The notes under the pieces were generated by a model that made no database searches, had not been told where the DNA came from, and worked only from the letters and a program-made list of their open reading frames with translations. Below, one piece after another: positions 51,903 to 61,273 of a stretch of 64,000 bases of DNA; position 1 is the stretch's first letter, and every line of letters begins with the position of its first letter. Origin of the DNA: Pseudomonas sp. S09G 359 (lineage in GTDB: Bacteria > Pseudomonadota > Gammaproteobacteria > Pseudomonadales > Pseudomonadaceae); NCBI RefSeq assembly GCF_002843605.1, contig NZ_CP025263.1, positions 1,184,501 through 1,248,500 on the forward strand. The letters are read 5' to 3'. The position numbers were made by a program, and so were the translations under genes.

Positions 51903-52000
51903 GGGGCACCTGCATAAGGAAGTATGGAGGTTAGATGGGGCGGGGCAGCGGTGGTTTCAATGGCGGCATGCAGTTAGCAACATATTGCATAAAATTATCA

Positions 52001-52091
52001 GTGTGGGAGCGGGCTTGCTCGCGAATGCGATGGGTCAGCCAATACATCGCTGACTGACCCACCGCATTCGCGAGCAAGCCCGCTCCCACAT
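52001..52091. repeat. BIME, type A, between lon and the GntR gene
   Basis: Inverted REP pair with inner arms that also pair (GATGGGTCAGC against GACTGACCCACC). It marks the border between core genes and the accessory locus. Confidence 0.9.
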
Positions 52092-52107
52092 ATTTCACCG
52101 CATGAGG

Positions 52108-53142
52108 TCAGCTGATTTTGTGGAGGTAGGCGGGTAAGGGCTGTTCTGGCAGTACGGAGAGCACCTTGAGGCGCTGCAACATCCGCTGCCGCGCCCGCTG
52201 CAAATGCTCCCGCAGGTTCAGCGCAGCGGCATCAAAGGCACCGTGCAGCAACAATTCCAGGATCAGGCGATGTTCGGCGAGCATGGCGGGATCGGCGCCG
52301 ATCCCCAGTAAACGATGAAAGATCCGGCTGATGATCATCGGGCTCTGGCCCTGGCGGATCAGCGCGGCAATCTTGCGGTTTTGCAGGCCGGCCAGGCAGT
52401 GCTGGTGCAAGTCTTCTTCGATCTGTTCGATGGCTTCCAGGCTGCACTGGGGGTTGTCCTGGGCGTCCAGCACGCGCTGCAACATGGCTTCGAGTTGCTC
52501 GCGGTCGAGGGCGGGTGCGCTTTGGCGCAGGGCTTCGGGTTCCAGGCAGGCGCGCAGTTCGTAGTCTTCGGTCACTTCGCGCGCGGTCAGGGGCCCGGCC
52601 AGCCACTGGGAGTAGGGCTCTTTTTCCACCAGGCCACGGTCGCGCAGGCGCATCAGTGCTTCACGTACCACCGCGCGGCTGACGCCGTAGTGGTCGGCGG
52701 CGGTTTGCTCGTCCAGACGGTAATGGCCGAAGGCAATGCAGGTGGACAGCGCCGCGCCGATTTCCTCGACGATCCGCTCTCCCAGCGGCCGCGTGTCCAC
52801 CAGCTCGTCGTCACCGTTGAGGCCCAGGTGTGCATGGCTCAGGGGCAGGCGCAGTGGCTCCATGGCCAGGCCTTCGGGGTTGATCAGGTAACCACGGCCA
52901 TTGAAGCGGCAGATCAAGCCTTCTGCATGCAGCAGGTCCAGCGCCTTGCGCACCGGCACGCGGCTGGTACCGAACAATTCGGCCAGCGGTGCCTCAAGCA
53001 ACACCAGCCCATGACGGGCGGTGCCGTTGACGATCGCATCACGCAATACCTGATGAATCATCGCGTAACGGGAGGCCGAGGCGGACACTGCTTTCATTGC
53101 GTTCTCTGAGGTCAAGAGGTCGGTGGCCGGGGATTCTCTCAT
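52108..53142 (-). CDS. GntR/FCD-family regulator with two winged-helix domains
   Basis: A 344-aa protein. The first wHTH is at residues ~25-90 (recognition region LAELFGTSRVPVRKALDLLHAEGLI), the second at ~118-183 (AADHYGVSRAVVREALMRLRDRGLV), followed by an all-helical FCD effector domain (~190-330). Normal FCD regulators have one wHTH. The start is set at the ATG at 53142 (AGGTG upstream); an ATG at 53097 is possible and keeps both domains. Divergent from the amidase gene, it is the likely local regulator, probably self-regulated. Confidence 0.87.
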   Translation of the reverse strand: MRESPATDLLTSENAMKAVSASASRYAMIHQVLRDAIVNGTARHGLVLLEAPLAELFGTSRVPVRKALDLLHAEGLICRFNGRGYLINPEGLAMEPLRLPLSHAHLGLNGDDELVDTRPLGERIVEEIGAALSTCIAFGHYRLDEQTAADHYGVSRAVVREALMRLRDRGLVEKEPYSQWLAGPLTAREVTEDYELRACLEPEALRQSAPALDREQLEAMLQRVLDAQDNPQCSLEAIEQIEEDLHQHCLAGLQNRKIAALIRQGQSPMIISRIFHRLLGIGADPAMLAEHRLILELLLHGAFDAAALNLREHLQRARQRMLQRLKVLSVLPEQPLPAYLHKIS

Positions 53143-53220
53143 AGATGCACCTGTCACTCTGCGCCACGTCGGTGGCACTTTTTTGGGGCCGTGGGTGTGG
53201 GAATGTTACTTTTCTGCACC

Positions 53221-53251
53221 AAAATGTACTTATTAATAAAAGATACATTAT
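53221..53251. promoter_or_regulatory. Operator pair 1 (GntR side)
   Basis: Two imperfect palindromes: AAAATGTACTTATT (53221-53234) and AAAAGATACATTAT (53238-53251). Their centres are 17 bp apart. They match the perfect site at 53388-53401 at 12 and 11 of 14 positions. The location is upstream of the GntR gene. Confidence 0.6.
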
Positions 53252-53386
53252 TTCATTGGCGGTCCATTCCCAGTGTGTCGCCGGTTTTTTTGGCCCTGTG
53301 CAAAACCATCTATCCCGCAGCTATGGGGGATAAACCCGGGTTAGCTTAAAAACCACAGACAGAGACTGGCACGAAATCTGCCTTTG

Positions 53387-53418
53387 TAAAATGTACATTT
53401 TATTAATATGTACGTTTT
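53387..53418. promoter_or_regulatory. Operator pair 2 (amidase side)
   Basis: TAAAATGTACATTTTA (53387-53402) is a perfect 16-bp palindrome; AATATGTACGTTTT (53405-53418) is a second copy, 12 of 14 matching. Centres are again 17 bp apart. The pair ends 14 bases before the amidase ATG, so a bound protein would block transcription or translation initiation. Confidence 0.7.
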
Positions 53419-53432
53419 AGAGGTTTGATCCG

Positions 53433-54776
53433 ATGTCAGACGCCACCTCAGACGCCACCTCAATGGCCGAGGCTTTCGCCAGCGGCCGCAGCGACCCGGT
53501 GCAAGCCCTCGAACACGCACTCGAGCAGGCGAGCCGTTCGGCCAGCGTATTTATCTCCTTGACGGCCGAGCGCGCCCGTCGCGAAGCCGAAGCGAGCGCC
53601 GGGCGCTGGCGTGCCGAGCAACCGTTGAGCGTATTCGACGGTGTGCCGCTGGCGTGGAAAGACCTGTACGACGTGGCCGGCAGCATCACCACCGCCGGCG
53701 CCGCCTACCGTCGCAACGCGCCCGCCGCCTTGCTGGACGCACCGAGTGTGGGCCTGCTGTGCCGCGCCGGGATGGTCAGCGTTGGCAAGACCAACCTCAG
53801 CGAGCTGGCGTATTCCGGGCTGGGCCTGAACCCGCATTTCGGCACGCCGCACAACCCTCACGGCACTGATCAACCGCGTATCCCCGGAGGGTCGTCGTCC
53901 GGTTCGGCCGTGGCCGTCGCCGCTGGCATTGTGCCGATTGCCATGGGCACCGACACCGCCGGCTCCATTCGCATTCCCGCCGCCCTCAACGGCCTGGTGG
54001 GTTATCGCAGCAGCAGCCGACGCTACAGCCGCGACGGTGTGTTCCCGCTGGCGCACAGCCTCGACAGCCTCGGCCCGCTGACCCACAGCGTGCGCGATAC
54101 GCTGGCCATCGACGACCTGCTCCACGGCCGTCGCCAAAGCCATATCGCCCGCAGCCTCAAGGGCCAGCGTTTGGTGCTGGAGCAAGGCGCGCTGGAAGAC
54201 CTCGAACCCGCCGTGCGCAATAACCTGCTGCGCGCGGTGGACCAACTGAAGGCCGCCGGTGCATTGGTCGAACTGCGCCCCTGCGCGACCTTCCAGGCCA
54301 CCCTGGACCTGATCAAGCATCACGGCTGGCTCGGCTCATTCGAAGCCTTTGCCCTGCACCAAGCCTTGCTCGACAGCCCTGACGCGCAGCAGCTCGACCC
54401 GCGCGTACGCCGTCGCCTGGAAGCCGCGCGCAATCTGCCGGCCAGCCAATTGCTGTACCTCACCGACGCGCGCCGTCGCTTGCAGCAACAACTGATCGAC
54501 GACCTCGACGGCGCCCTCCTGATCACCCCGACGGTCGCCCACGTCGCCCCGGCGCTGGCCGCGCTGGAAGCCGACGCCGACCTCTTTGCCAGCACCAACC
54601 TCGCCACCCTGCGACTGACCATGCCTGGCAGCTTGCTCGACATGCCCGGCGTCAGCCTGCCCAGCGGCCGTGACGCCCTGGGCCTGCCGACCGGGCTGCT
54701 GCTCAGCGCCCCGACGGGCGAAGACGCACGCCTGTTGCGCGCGGCCCTGTCCGTCGAATCCGTACTTCACATTTAA
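53433..54776 (+). CDS. Amidase-signature family hydrolase
   Basis: A 447-aa Ser-cisSer-Lys hydrolase. Catalytic Lys in LAWKDLYDV, the Gly/Ser-rich [14 protein letters not shown], and the nucleophile Ser in [13 protein letters not shown]. It resembles the GatA/AtzF branch but lacks the extra C-terminal domain of allophanate hydrolase. In context it could be the half-amidase that hydrolyses the product of an imidase. GAGG precedes the ATG. First gene of the accessory operon. Confidence 0.88.
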   Translation: MSDATSDATSMAEAFASGRSDPVQALEHALEQASRSASVFISLTAERARREAEASAGRWRAEQPLSVFDGVPLAWKDLYDVAGSITTAGAAYRRNAPAALLDAPSVGLLCRAGMVSVGKTNLSELAYSGLGLNPHFGTPHNPHGTDQPRIPGGSSSGSAVAVAAGIVPIAMGTDTAGSIRIPAALNGLVGYRSSSRRYSRDGVFPLAHSLDSLGPLTHSVRDTLAIDDLLHGRRQSHIARSLKGQRLVLEQGALEDLEPAVRNNLLRAVDQLKAAGALVELRPCATFQATLDLIKHHGWLGSFEAFALHQALLDSPDAQQLDPRVRRRLEAARNLPASQLLYLTDARRRLQQQLIDDLDGALLITPTVAHVAPALAALEADADLFASTNLATLRLTMPGSLLDMPGVSLPSGRDALGLPTGLLLSAPTGEDARLLRAALSVESVLHI

Positions 54777-54787
54777 GGAGACACACC

Positions 54788-55666
54788 ATGGCTAAAGACA
54801 TCCTCTGTGCATTTGGCGTCGACGTTGACGCCGTCGCCGGCTGGCTCGGTTCCTACGGCGGCGAAGACTCGCCCGATGACATTTCCCGTGGCCTGTTCGC
54901 CGGTGAAATCGGCGCGCCGCGCCTGCTCAAATTGTTCGAACGCTACGGCCTGCGCACCACCTGGTTTATCCCCGGCCACTCGATGGAAACCTTCCCCGAG
55001 CAAATGAAGGCCGTAGCCGACGCCGGCCACGAAATCGGCGTGCATGGCTACAGCCATGAAAACCCGATTGCGATGACGGCGGAGCAGGAAGAAATCGTCC
55101 TGGATAAATCCATCGAGCTGATCACCCAGGTCACCGGCAAACGCCCAACCGGTTACGTCGCGCCATGGTGGGAATTCAGCAAGGTCACCAACGAGCTGCT
55201 GCTGAAAAAAGGCATCAAGTACGACCACAGCCTGATGCACAACGACTTCCACCCCTACTACGTACGCAAGGGCGACAGCTGGACCAAGATCGACTACAGC
55301 CAGCACCCCGACACCTGGATGAAACCCCTGGTGCGCGGCGAAGAAACCGATCTGGTGGAGATCCCGGCCAACTGGTACCTCGACGACCTGCCGCCGATGA
55401 TGTTCATCAAAAAGGCGCCCAACAGCCACGGCTTCGTCAACCCGCGTCACCTTGAAGAAATGTGGCGCGACCAGTTCGACTGGGTCTACCGCGAACACGA
55501 ACACGCGGTGTTCACCATGACCATCCACCCCGACGTCTCCGGCCGCCCGCAAGTGCTGCTGATGCTGGAACGCCTGATCGAACACATCCAGAGCCATGCC
55601 GGCGTGCGCTTCGTCACCTTCGACGAAATCGCCGACGACTTTATCCGCCGCCAACCGCGTACCTGA
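54788..55666 (+). CDS. NodB-fold deacetylase family protein, possible cyclic imide hydrolase
   Basis: A 292-aa protein. Metal site: Asp12/Asp14 (GVDVD), His86 and His90 (HGYSHE); also the PWWE segment (126-129). It has no signal peptide, so the substrate is cytoplasmic and not cell wall. The closest types I recall are HpPgdA/PuuE-like proteins and the ~293-aa zinc imidase of P. putida YZ-26. With an amidase on one side and a carrier on the other, imide or ureide hydrolysis is the best guess. Confidence 0.75.
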   Translation: MAKDILCAFGVDVDAVAGWLGSYGGEDSPDDISRGLFAGEIGAPRLLKLFERYGLRTTWFIPGHSMETFPEQMKAVADAGHEIGVHGYSHENPIAMTAEQEEIVLDKSIELITQVTGKRPTGYVAPWWEFSKVTNELLLKKGIKYDHSLMHNDFHPYYVRKGDSWTKIDYSQHPDTWMKPLVRGEETDLVEIPANWYLDDLPPMMFIKKAPNSHGFVNPRHLEEMWRDQFDWVYREHEHAVFTMTIHPDVSGRPQVLLMLERLIEHIQSHAGVRFVTFDEIADDFIRRQPRT

Positions 55667-55693
55667 CACTCACCCACCCCCGAGGCGCGATTT

Positions 55694-57034
55694 ATGTCCA
55701 TCTACAACAAGCTTGACCTGACTGGCTGGAAACCCCGGCAACTGACGTCCCAAGAGGTGCGCTTTGCCACCTGGATCGCGTTTTTCGCCTGGGTGTTTGC
55801 GGTGTATGACTTCATCCTGTTCGGCACCCTGTTGCCGGAGATCGGCCGGCACTTTGGCTGGGGTGAAGTGGAGCAAGCTGAAATCGCGACCTGGGTGGCG
55901 GTAGGTACCGCCGTCGTCGCCTTGGCCATCGGCCCGATCGTCGACAAACTGGGGCGTCGCAAAGGGATTATTTTCACCGTGGCCGGTTCCGCGCTGTGCT
56001 CGGCACTGACCGCGATTGGCGGGGCGTGGGGCAAGTCGCCGCTGATTCTGATCCGTTCGTTGGGCGGCCTCGGGTATGCCGAAGAAACGGTCAATGCTAC
56101 CTACTTGACCGAGCTCTATGGTGCGTCGGAAGACCCGCGGCTGACCAAGCGTCGCGGCTTTATCTACAGCCTGGTGCAGGGCGGCTGGCCGGTCGGCGCG
56201 TTGATCGCCGCCGGGTTGACTGCGTTGCTGCTGCCGGTCATTGGCTGGCAGGGCTGCTTTATCTTCGCCGCGATCCCGGCGGTGGTGATCGCGATCATGG
56301 CGCGCAAGCTCAAGGAGAGCCCGCAGTTCCAGATCCACCAGCGTATCAGCGAGCTGCGTAAAAGCGGCGCGGTGAAAGAGGCGCAAAACGTCGCCGTGAC
56401 CTACGGCGTGGATTACGACGAACACAGCAAGGCCGGCCTCAAAGCTGCCTTCCGTGGCCCGGCCCGCCGCGCCACGCTGGTGATCGGCGCCGCGCTGTTG
56501 CTCAACTGGGCGGCGATCCAGGTGTTCAGTGTGTTGGGCACTTCGGTGATCGTCAGCGTGCACCACATCTCGTTCGAAAACTCGCTGATCATCCTCGTGC
56601 TGTCGAACCTGGTGGGCTACTGCGGCTACCTCAGCCACGGCTGGATGGGCGACAAGATCGGCCGCCGCAATGTCATCGGCCTGGGCTGGATGCTCGGCGG
56701 GCTGGCGTTTGCCGGGATGCTGTTTGGCCCGAGCAATATGGCGATGGTGGTCGGGCTGTACAGCCTGGGCCTGTTCTTCCTGATCGGGCCGTACTCGGCG
56801 GCGCTGTTCTTTATCAGTGAAAGTTTTCCTACCAGCATCCGCGCCACCGGTGGCGCGATCATCCATGCCATGGGCCCGATTGGTGCGGTGGTCGCAGGTT
56901 TTGGCGCCACCCAGGTGTTGTCCGCCGGCAGCGACTGGCAGACCGCCGCACTGTGGTTTGGCGCCGTGCCGTGCTTTTTGTCCGGCGTGCTGATGTTTGC
57001 CGCCCGCCACGTGCGCCCGGAAACCGTTCAGTAA
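55694..57034 (+). CDS. MFS carrier (metabolite:H+ symporter type)
   Basis: A 446-aa protein with 12 helices. Motif A occurs as [13 protein letters not shown] after helix 2 and [14 protein letters not shown] in the second half; acidic residues in helix 1 ([10 protein letters not shown]) are typical of the sugar/organic-acid symporter group. It probably imports the substrate of this operon. The central loop ([24 protein letters not shown]) is long and charged. Confidence 0.85.
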   Translation: MSIYNKLDLTGWKPRQLTSQEVRFATWIAFFAWVFAVYDFILFGTLLPEIGRHFGWGEVEQAEIATWVAVGTAVVALAIGPIVDKLGRRKGIIFTVAGSALCSALTAIGGAWGKSPLILIRSLGGLGYAEETVNATYLTELYGASEDPRLTKRRGFIYSLVQGGWPVGALIAAGLTALLLPVIGWQGCFIFAAIPAVVIAIMARKLKESPQFQIHQRISELRKSGAVKEAQNVAVTYGVDYDEHSKAGLKAAFRGPARRATLVIGAALLLNWAAIQVFSVLGTSVIVSVHHISFENSLIILVLSNLVGYCGYLSHGWMGDKIGRRNVIGLGWMLGGLAFAGMLFGPSNMAMVVGLYSLGLFFLIGPYSAALFFISESFPTSIRATGGAIIHAMGPIGAVVAGFGATQVLSAGSDWQTAALWFGAVPCFLSGVLMFAARHVRPETVQ

Positions 57035-57044
57035 GGAGTGTTTG

Positions 57045-57806
57045 ATGAGCCGTAAAGTTGCCTTGATTACCGGTGCCGCCAGCGGCATCGGCCAAGCCCT
57101 CGCCGTGGCATACGCGCGCGTCGGCGTGGCGGTGGTCGGCGGGTATTACCCGGCCGATCCCCATGACCCGCACACCACCGTTGCACTGGTGGAAGAAGCC
57201 GGCGGCGAATGCCTGATGCTGCCTTTGGATGTGGGCGATACGGCGTCGGTGGACGCACTGGCGGACGCTGGCGTGGCGCATTTCGGCCGCTTGGACTACG
57301 CCGTGGCCAACGCCGGCCTGCTGCGTCGTGCGCCTTTGCTGGAAATGACCGATGCGCTGTGGGACGAGATGCTCAATGTCGACCTGACGGGGGTGATGCG
57401 CACCTTCCGTGCGGCGGCCAGGCACATGGGCGAGGGCGGCGCGCTGGTGGCGATTTCGTCGATTGCCGGCGGCGTGTATGGCTGGCAGGAACACAGCCAT
57501 TACGCGGCGGCCAAGGCCGGTGTGCCGGGCTTGTGCCGGTCGCTGGCGGTGGAGCTGGCGGCCAAGGGCATTCGCTGCAATGCGGTGATCCCCGGGCTGA
57601 TCGAGACGCCACAGTCGTTGGATGCAAAGAACTCGCTGGGGCCGGAGGGCTTGGCGAAAGCCGCGCGCGCGATTCCGCTGGGGCGGGTAGGGCGCGCGGA
57701 TGAAGTGGCGTCGCTGGTGCAGTTCTTGACCAGTGAGGCGTCGAGTTATCTGACCGGCCAAAGCATCATCATCGATGGCGGCCTGACTGTGCGCTGGCCG
57801 GATTAA
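57045..57806 (+). CDS. Short-chain dehydrogenase/reductase
   Basis: A 253-aa classical SDR: cofactor loop [11 protein letters not shown] motif (VANAGLL), catalytic Ser in ISSIAGG and YxxxK in [14 protein letters not shown] stands before the ATG at 57045, 10 bases after the MFS gene. Glu/Pro-rich loop after beta-2 ([11 protein letters not shown]) differs from usual NAD or NADP binders, so the cofactor is unclear. Confidence 0.88.
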   Translation: MSRKVALITGAASGIGQALAVAYARVGVAVVGGYYPADPHDPHTTVALVEEAGGECLMLPLDVGDTASVDALADAGVAHFGRLDYAVANAGLLRRAPLLEMTDALWDEMLNVDLTGVMRTFRAAARHMGEGGALVAISSIAGGVYGWQEHSHYAAAKAGVPGLCRSLAVELAAKGIRCNAVIPGLIETPQSLDAKNSLGPEGLAKAARAIPLGRVGRADEVASLVQFLTSEASSYLTGQSIIIDGGLTVRWPD

Positions 57807-57833
57807 CGTCAGCTTTAAGCCGAACTCTGCCCA

Positions 57834-57926
57834 AATGTGGGAGCGGGCTTGCTCGCGAATGCGGTGGATCAGTTCCATATGCGCCGACTGACACGACGCA
57901 TTCGCGAGCAAGCCCGCTCCCACATT
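57834..57926. repeat. BIME, type A, inside the accessory operon
   Basis: Inverted REP pair between the two SDR genes. It could split the operon into two expression levels. Confidence 0.9.
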
Positions 57927-57964
57927 GGACTGCATCCGCAGTTTGCTTATTTAAGGAGTTTACT

Positions 57965-58714
57965 ATGCCTCAACTCACCAACCGCCGCGCCGTCATCACC
58001 GGTGCCGGCAGCGGCATCGGTGCCGCCATCGCCCGGGCCTACGCTGCCGAAGGCGCTCGCCTGGTGCTGGCCGACCGCAACGCTGCGAGCCTTGCCGAAA
58101 CCGCGATCACCTGCCGCAACCTCGGTGCCGAGGTGGTCGAGTGCCTGGCCGATGTCGGCACCGTCGAAGGCGCCCAGGCCAGTGTCGACCGTTGCGTCGA
58201 ACACTTCGGCGGCATAGACATCCTGGTCAACAACGCCGGCATGCTCACCCAGGCGCGTTGCGTCGACCTGAGCATCGAGATGTGGAACGACATGCTGCGC
58301 GTCGACCTCACCAGCGTATTCGTCGCCAGCCAGCGTGCCTTGCCGCACATGCTGGCGCAACGTTGGGGGCGGATCATCAACGTCGCCTCGCAACTGGGTA
58401 TCAAGGGCGGCGCGGAACTCACTCACTACGCCGCCGCCAAGGCCGGGGTGATCGGCTTTACCAAGTCCCTCGCACTGGAAGTGGCCAAGGACAATGTGCT
58501 GGTCAACGCCATTGCGCCGGGGCCGATCGAGACGCCGCTGGTGGGTGGCATCAGCGACGACTGGAAGCGCGCCAAGGCCAAGGAGCTGCCCCTGGGCCGC
58601 TTCGGCCTGGCGGATGAAGTGGCGCCCACCGCCGTGCTGCTGGCCAGTGAGCCGGGCGGCAATCTGTTTGTTGGCCAGACCCTGGGCCCGAACTCCGGCG
58701 ATGTCATGCCATGA
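57965..58714 (+). CDS. Short-chain dehydrogenase/reductase (FabG-like)
   Basis: A 249-aa SDR: TGAGSGIG, Asp in LADRNA (NAD preference), NNAG, Ser in VASQLG and Tyr-Lys in [14 protein letters not shown] precedes the ATG. Only moderately similar to the SDR before the BIME, so it is not a recent duplicate. Substrate unknown. Confidence 0.88.
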   Translation: MPQLTNRRAVITGAGSGIGAAIARAYAAEGARLVLADRNAASLAETAITCRNLGAEVVECLADVGTVEGAQASVDRCVEHFGGIDILVNNAGMLTQARCVDLSIEMWNDMLRVDLTSVFVASQRALPHMLAQRWGRIINVASQLGIKGGAELTHYAAAKAGVIGFTKSLALEVAKDNVLVNAIAPGPIETPLVGGISDDWKRAKAKELPLGRFGLADEVAPTAVLLASEPGGNLFVGQTLGPNSGDVMP

Positions 58715-58727
58715 GTGAGGTGTAGCC

Positions 58728-59027
58728 ATGTGCGGACTCTGTGGATTGCTCGGCGAAGACCTGCACTGGAGCGACCCCCTGGGCGATGAACTGCCCCGGC
58801 GCCGCGAGCGCCTGCGCCGTATCGCCGCCATCAACCAGGTGCTGGCGGTGTTCCGGCTCAAGGTCGAAGACTTCCAGGGCGCGTCGTATTTGCTCCTGGG
58901 TGCTACCGGCAAGCAAGAGCTGGCGAGCGGCCTGGATCAACTCTGGCAGGCGGCTGAAAGCATGTTGGGTCGGCCGTTGGACCCTCTCGATCCGCATCTG
59001 TTGGATCACTTGGAGTCAGCCCCATGA
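58728..59027 (+). CDS. Small MCGLCG protein of unknown function
   Basis: A 99-aa protein starting MCGLCGLLGEDLHWSD, then mainly helical (RRERLRRIAAINQVLAVFRLKVEDFQG). Cys2 and Cys5 form a CxxC at the very N-terminus; one His lies at position 13. It looks like the start of a class II glutamine amidotransferase (which also begins MCG) but lacks the rest of that fold. It overlaps the COG0523 GTPase gene by four bases, so a metal-related or partner role is likely. I do not recognise the family with certainty. Confidence 0.7.
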   Translation: MCGLCGLLGEDLHWSDPLGDELPRRRERLRRIAAINQVLAVFRLKVEDFQGASYLLLGATGKQELASGLDQLWQAAESMLGRPLDPLDPHLLDHLESAP

Positions 59028-59998
59028 GCATCGCCCTTAATGTCATCACCGGCTTCCTCGGCAGTGGCAAAACCACCTTGCTCAAGCGCCTGCTGCAAGG
59101 CGAAAGCCTCGGCGACACGGCGTTGCTGATCAACGAATTCGGGGATGTCGGCATCGACCATCTGCTGGTCGAAGAAGTGGGGCCGAACACTGTGTTGCTG
59201 CCCAGCGGCTGCATCTGTTGCTCGATCCGTGGCGAGCTGAAAGACGCGCTGCTCGGCCTGCTGCAACGCCGCGAGCGTGGTGAAATCCCCGCGTTCAAGC
59301 GGGTGATCCTGGAGACCACCGGCCTGGCCGACCCGGCGCCGATCCTTGCGACCTTGAACAACGACGTACAACTGCGTGGGCGTTTCCATATCGGCCTGGT
59401 GATCACCCTGGTCGACGCCAGCCACGCCGCCCAGCAGGAACGCCTGCACCCGGAATGGCTGGCGCAGGTGGCCGCTGCGGATCGCCTGCTGCTGAGCAAG
59501 ACTGATATTGAGGGCGATTGCACTGAGTTACGCGCGCACCTGCACGGGCTGAACGCCGGTACGCCCATTTTCGCCACTCAAGATATCCACAGCGGCGACC
59601 AGCTGCTGCTCGGCGAAGGCCTGCGCAGCGCCGAACCGGCGGTGGAAGTCAGCCGCTGGCAACTGCATCAAGCCACCAGCGTCACCCATGGCGCCGCGCA
59701 GGTGTGCAGCCTGACGTTCGACCAGCCGCTGGACTGGGTGGGTTTCGGGGTGTGGTTGTCGATGCTGTTAAGATGCCACGGCGAACGAATCCTTCGTGTC
59801 AAAGGGCTGCTCAACGTGAACGCCAGTAACGCCCCCATCGTCATTCATGGTGTGCAGCATTGCCTGCATGCCCCGGTGCACTTGCCTGCTTGGCCAGGCA
59901 CCGACCGCCAATCGCGCCTGGTGTTTATCCTGCGTGGTCTCGACGCCGAGCAACTGCGCCGCTCCTTTCACGTGTTCTCCCGGCGGTTCGCGGCATGA
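59024..59998 (+). CDS. COG0523 (CobW/YjiA-like) metal-chaperone GTPase
   Basis: A 324-aa G3E GTPase: Walker A GFLGSGKTT (10-18), metal motif GCICC (62-66), ETTG (97-100), SKTD base motif, and a C-terminal CobW domain (ILRVKGLLNV, VIHGVQHCLHAPVHLPAW). Family members load metals such as Zn, Co or Fe into enzymes. Client candidates here are the NodB-fold hydrolase or the small CxxC protein. Coupled to both neighbours by four-base overlaps. Confidence 0.9.
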   Translation: MSIALNVITGFLGSGKTTLLKRLLQGESLGDTALLINEFGDVGIDHLLVEEVGPNTVLLPSGCICCSIRGELKDALLGLLQRRERGEIPAFKRVILETTGLADPAPILATLNNDVQLRGRFHIGLVITLVDASHAAQQERLHPEWLAQVAAADRLLLSKTDIEGDCTELRAHLHGLNAGTPIFATQDIHSGDQLLLGEGLRSAEPAVEVSRWQLHQATSVTHGAAQVCSLTFDQPLDWVGFGVWLSMLLRCHGERILRVKGLLNVNASNAPIVIHGVQHCLHAPVHLPAWPGTDRQSRLVFILRGLDAEQLRRSFHVFSRRFAA

Positions 59999-61170
59999 TC
60001 ACCTTACGCGTCCTCGGCACCTCGGTGACCTTGCTGGAATGCCTGCGCGTGCGCGCCGAGCAGGAACTGGGCATTCGCCTGGTGTACCAGGTGCATGACG
60101 TCGAACAGGCCCAGCGCATCGCGGTGATGCAGCCCGACAGCTACGACCTGTACGACCAGTGGTTTCACAACGTCGACTTCGTGTGGCCGGCGCGGGCGAT
60201 CCAGCCCATCGACACGCGGCGCATTGCGCTGTGGCACGAGATCAATGACCTGCCCAAGCGCGGGCGCCTGTCGCCCGATGACCGCCTGGGCAGCGGCAGC
60301 GTGCCCAGCGAGCGGCTGTTCGTGCAGCACGATGGCAGCCTGGGCAGCACGGTCACCGAGCGCATCAGCATGTTGCCCCTGACCCACAACGCTGACAGCT
60401 TCGCCTACCGGCCTGAGCGCTTGCCCGAGGGTTTTTGCCACGGCAATGAAAGCTGGGGCTGGTTACTCGACCCGGCCTGGCGTGCGCGCACGGCGCTGCA
60501 GAGCGACGCCGCCATCGGCGCCCTGGATGCCGCGCTGGCCGTGCAGGGGGCAGGGCTGGCGAGCTTCAAGGACATCGGCAATATGAGCATCGAGGAGATC
60601 GATGTGCTGGCCGATATCCTGGTGCGCAAACAGAAGGAAGGGCATTTTGCGGCGTTCTGGTCGGATGACGAAGAAGCGGCGCAACTGATGCTTAGCCCGA
60701 GCATTGATATCCAGAGTTTGTGGTCGCCGACCTTGATGCGCTTGCATCGGGCTGGGGTGAAGTATCGTCTGGCGGTGCCTCGCGAAGGCTATCGTGCCTG
60801 GTTTGGTGGGTTGTCCTTGTCGCGCCATGCTCAGGGGCCGGTGTTGGATGCGGCGTATGCCTATCTCAATTGGTGGCTGTCGGGTTGGCCTGGCGCGGTC
60901 ATGGCACGCCAGGGTTACTACATCGGGAACCCGGCGCGTAGTCGCGATCACCTCAGCAGCGCGGAGTGGGATTACTGGTATGCCGGGAAGCCTGCTCGGG
61001 AGGAGTTGTTGGGCAGTGATGGGCTGCCGCTGATCGATGTGGGCGAGGTGCGCGATGGCGGTTCCTACGAACAGCGCATGGGGCACATTGCCGTGTGGAA
61101 TTCGGTGATGGATGAGCACAACTACCTGGTGCGTAGGTGGGGGGATTTTATGCGGGCTCGGTGTGTTTGA
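59995..61170 (+). CDS. Solute-binding-protein-like protein without signal peptide
   Basis: A 391-aa protein with features of PotD/PotF-type periplasmic binding proteins (YDLYDQWFHNVDFVWPARAIQPIDTRRI; AYAYLNWWLSGWPGAVMARQGYYIGNP). The coupled ATG at 59995 gives MITLRVLGTSVTLLE directly, with no signal peptide; an upstream start would lie inside the GTPase gene. No ABC permease or ATPase is nearby. A cytoplasmic ligand- or metal-binding role is possible. Last gene of the accessory set. Confidence 0.75.
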   Translation: MITLRVLGTSVTLLECLRVRAEQELGIRLVYQVHDVEQAQRIAVMQPDSYDLYDQWFHNVDFVWPARAIQPIDTRRIALWHEINDLPKRGRLSPDDRLGSGSVPSERLFVQHDGSLGSTVTERISMLPLTHNADSFAYRPERLPEGFCHGNESWGWLLDPAWRARTALQSDAAIGALDAALAVQGAGLASFKDIGNMSIEEIDVLADILVRKQKEGHFAAFWSDDEEAAQLMLSPSIDIQSLWSPTLMRLHRAGVKYRLAVPREGYRAWFGGLSLSRHAQGPVLDAAYAYLNWWLSGWPGAVMARQGYYIGNPARSRDHLSSAEWDYWYAGKPAREELLGSDGLPLIDVGEVRDGGSYEQRMGHIAVWNSVMDEHNYLVRRWGDFMRARCV

Positions 61171-61171
61171 T

Positions 61172-61210
61172 TGAGTACATAGCCGTTGCTGCGATAACGG
61201 CGGCTTATTC
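61172..61210 (+). repeat. Remnant of a large Pseudomonas repeat element
   Basis: GAGTACATAGCCGTTGCTGCGATAACGGCGGCTTA resembles the conserved end of the element at 61460-61695 (reverse strand there: GTACATATCCGTTATTTGG and onward). Only the first ~40 bp are present. Confidence 0.5.
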
Positions 61211-61273
61211 AAAATCCAAAGCAATGCGCGGCGGCCTTAGATCCGACCCGATTTTTGTGTCGTGCTGGGTCAA

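Noticed and set aside
49401..51917. Open frame of ~840 codons on the plus strand opposite the Lon-type gene
   Set aside because: Shadow of a clearly coding gene; it starts within a BIME.
58728..59027. Asparagine synthase or class II glutamine amidotransferase fragment
   Set aside because: Only the MCG start agrees; the conserved Arg, Asn and Asp loops of the amidotransferase domain are missing and the gene is tightly packed in an operon, so it does not look like a fragment.
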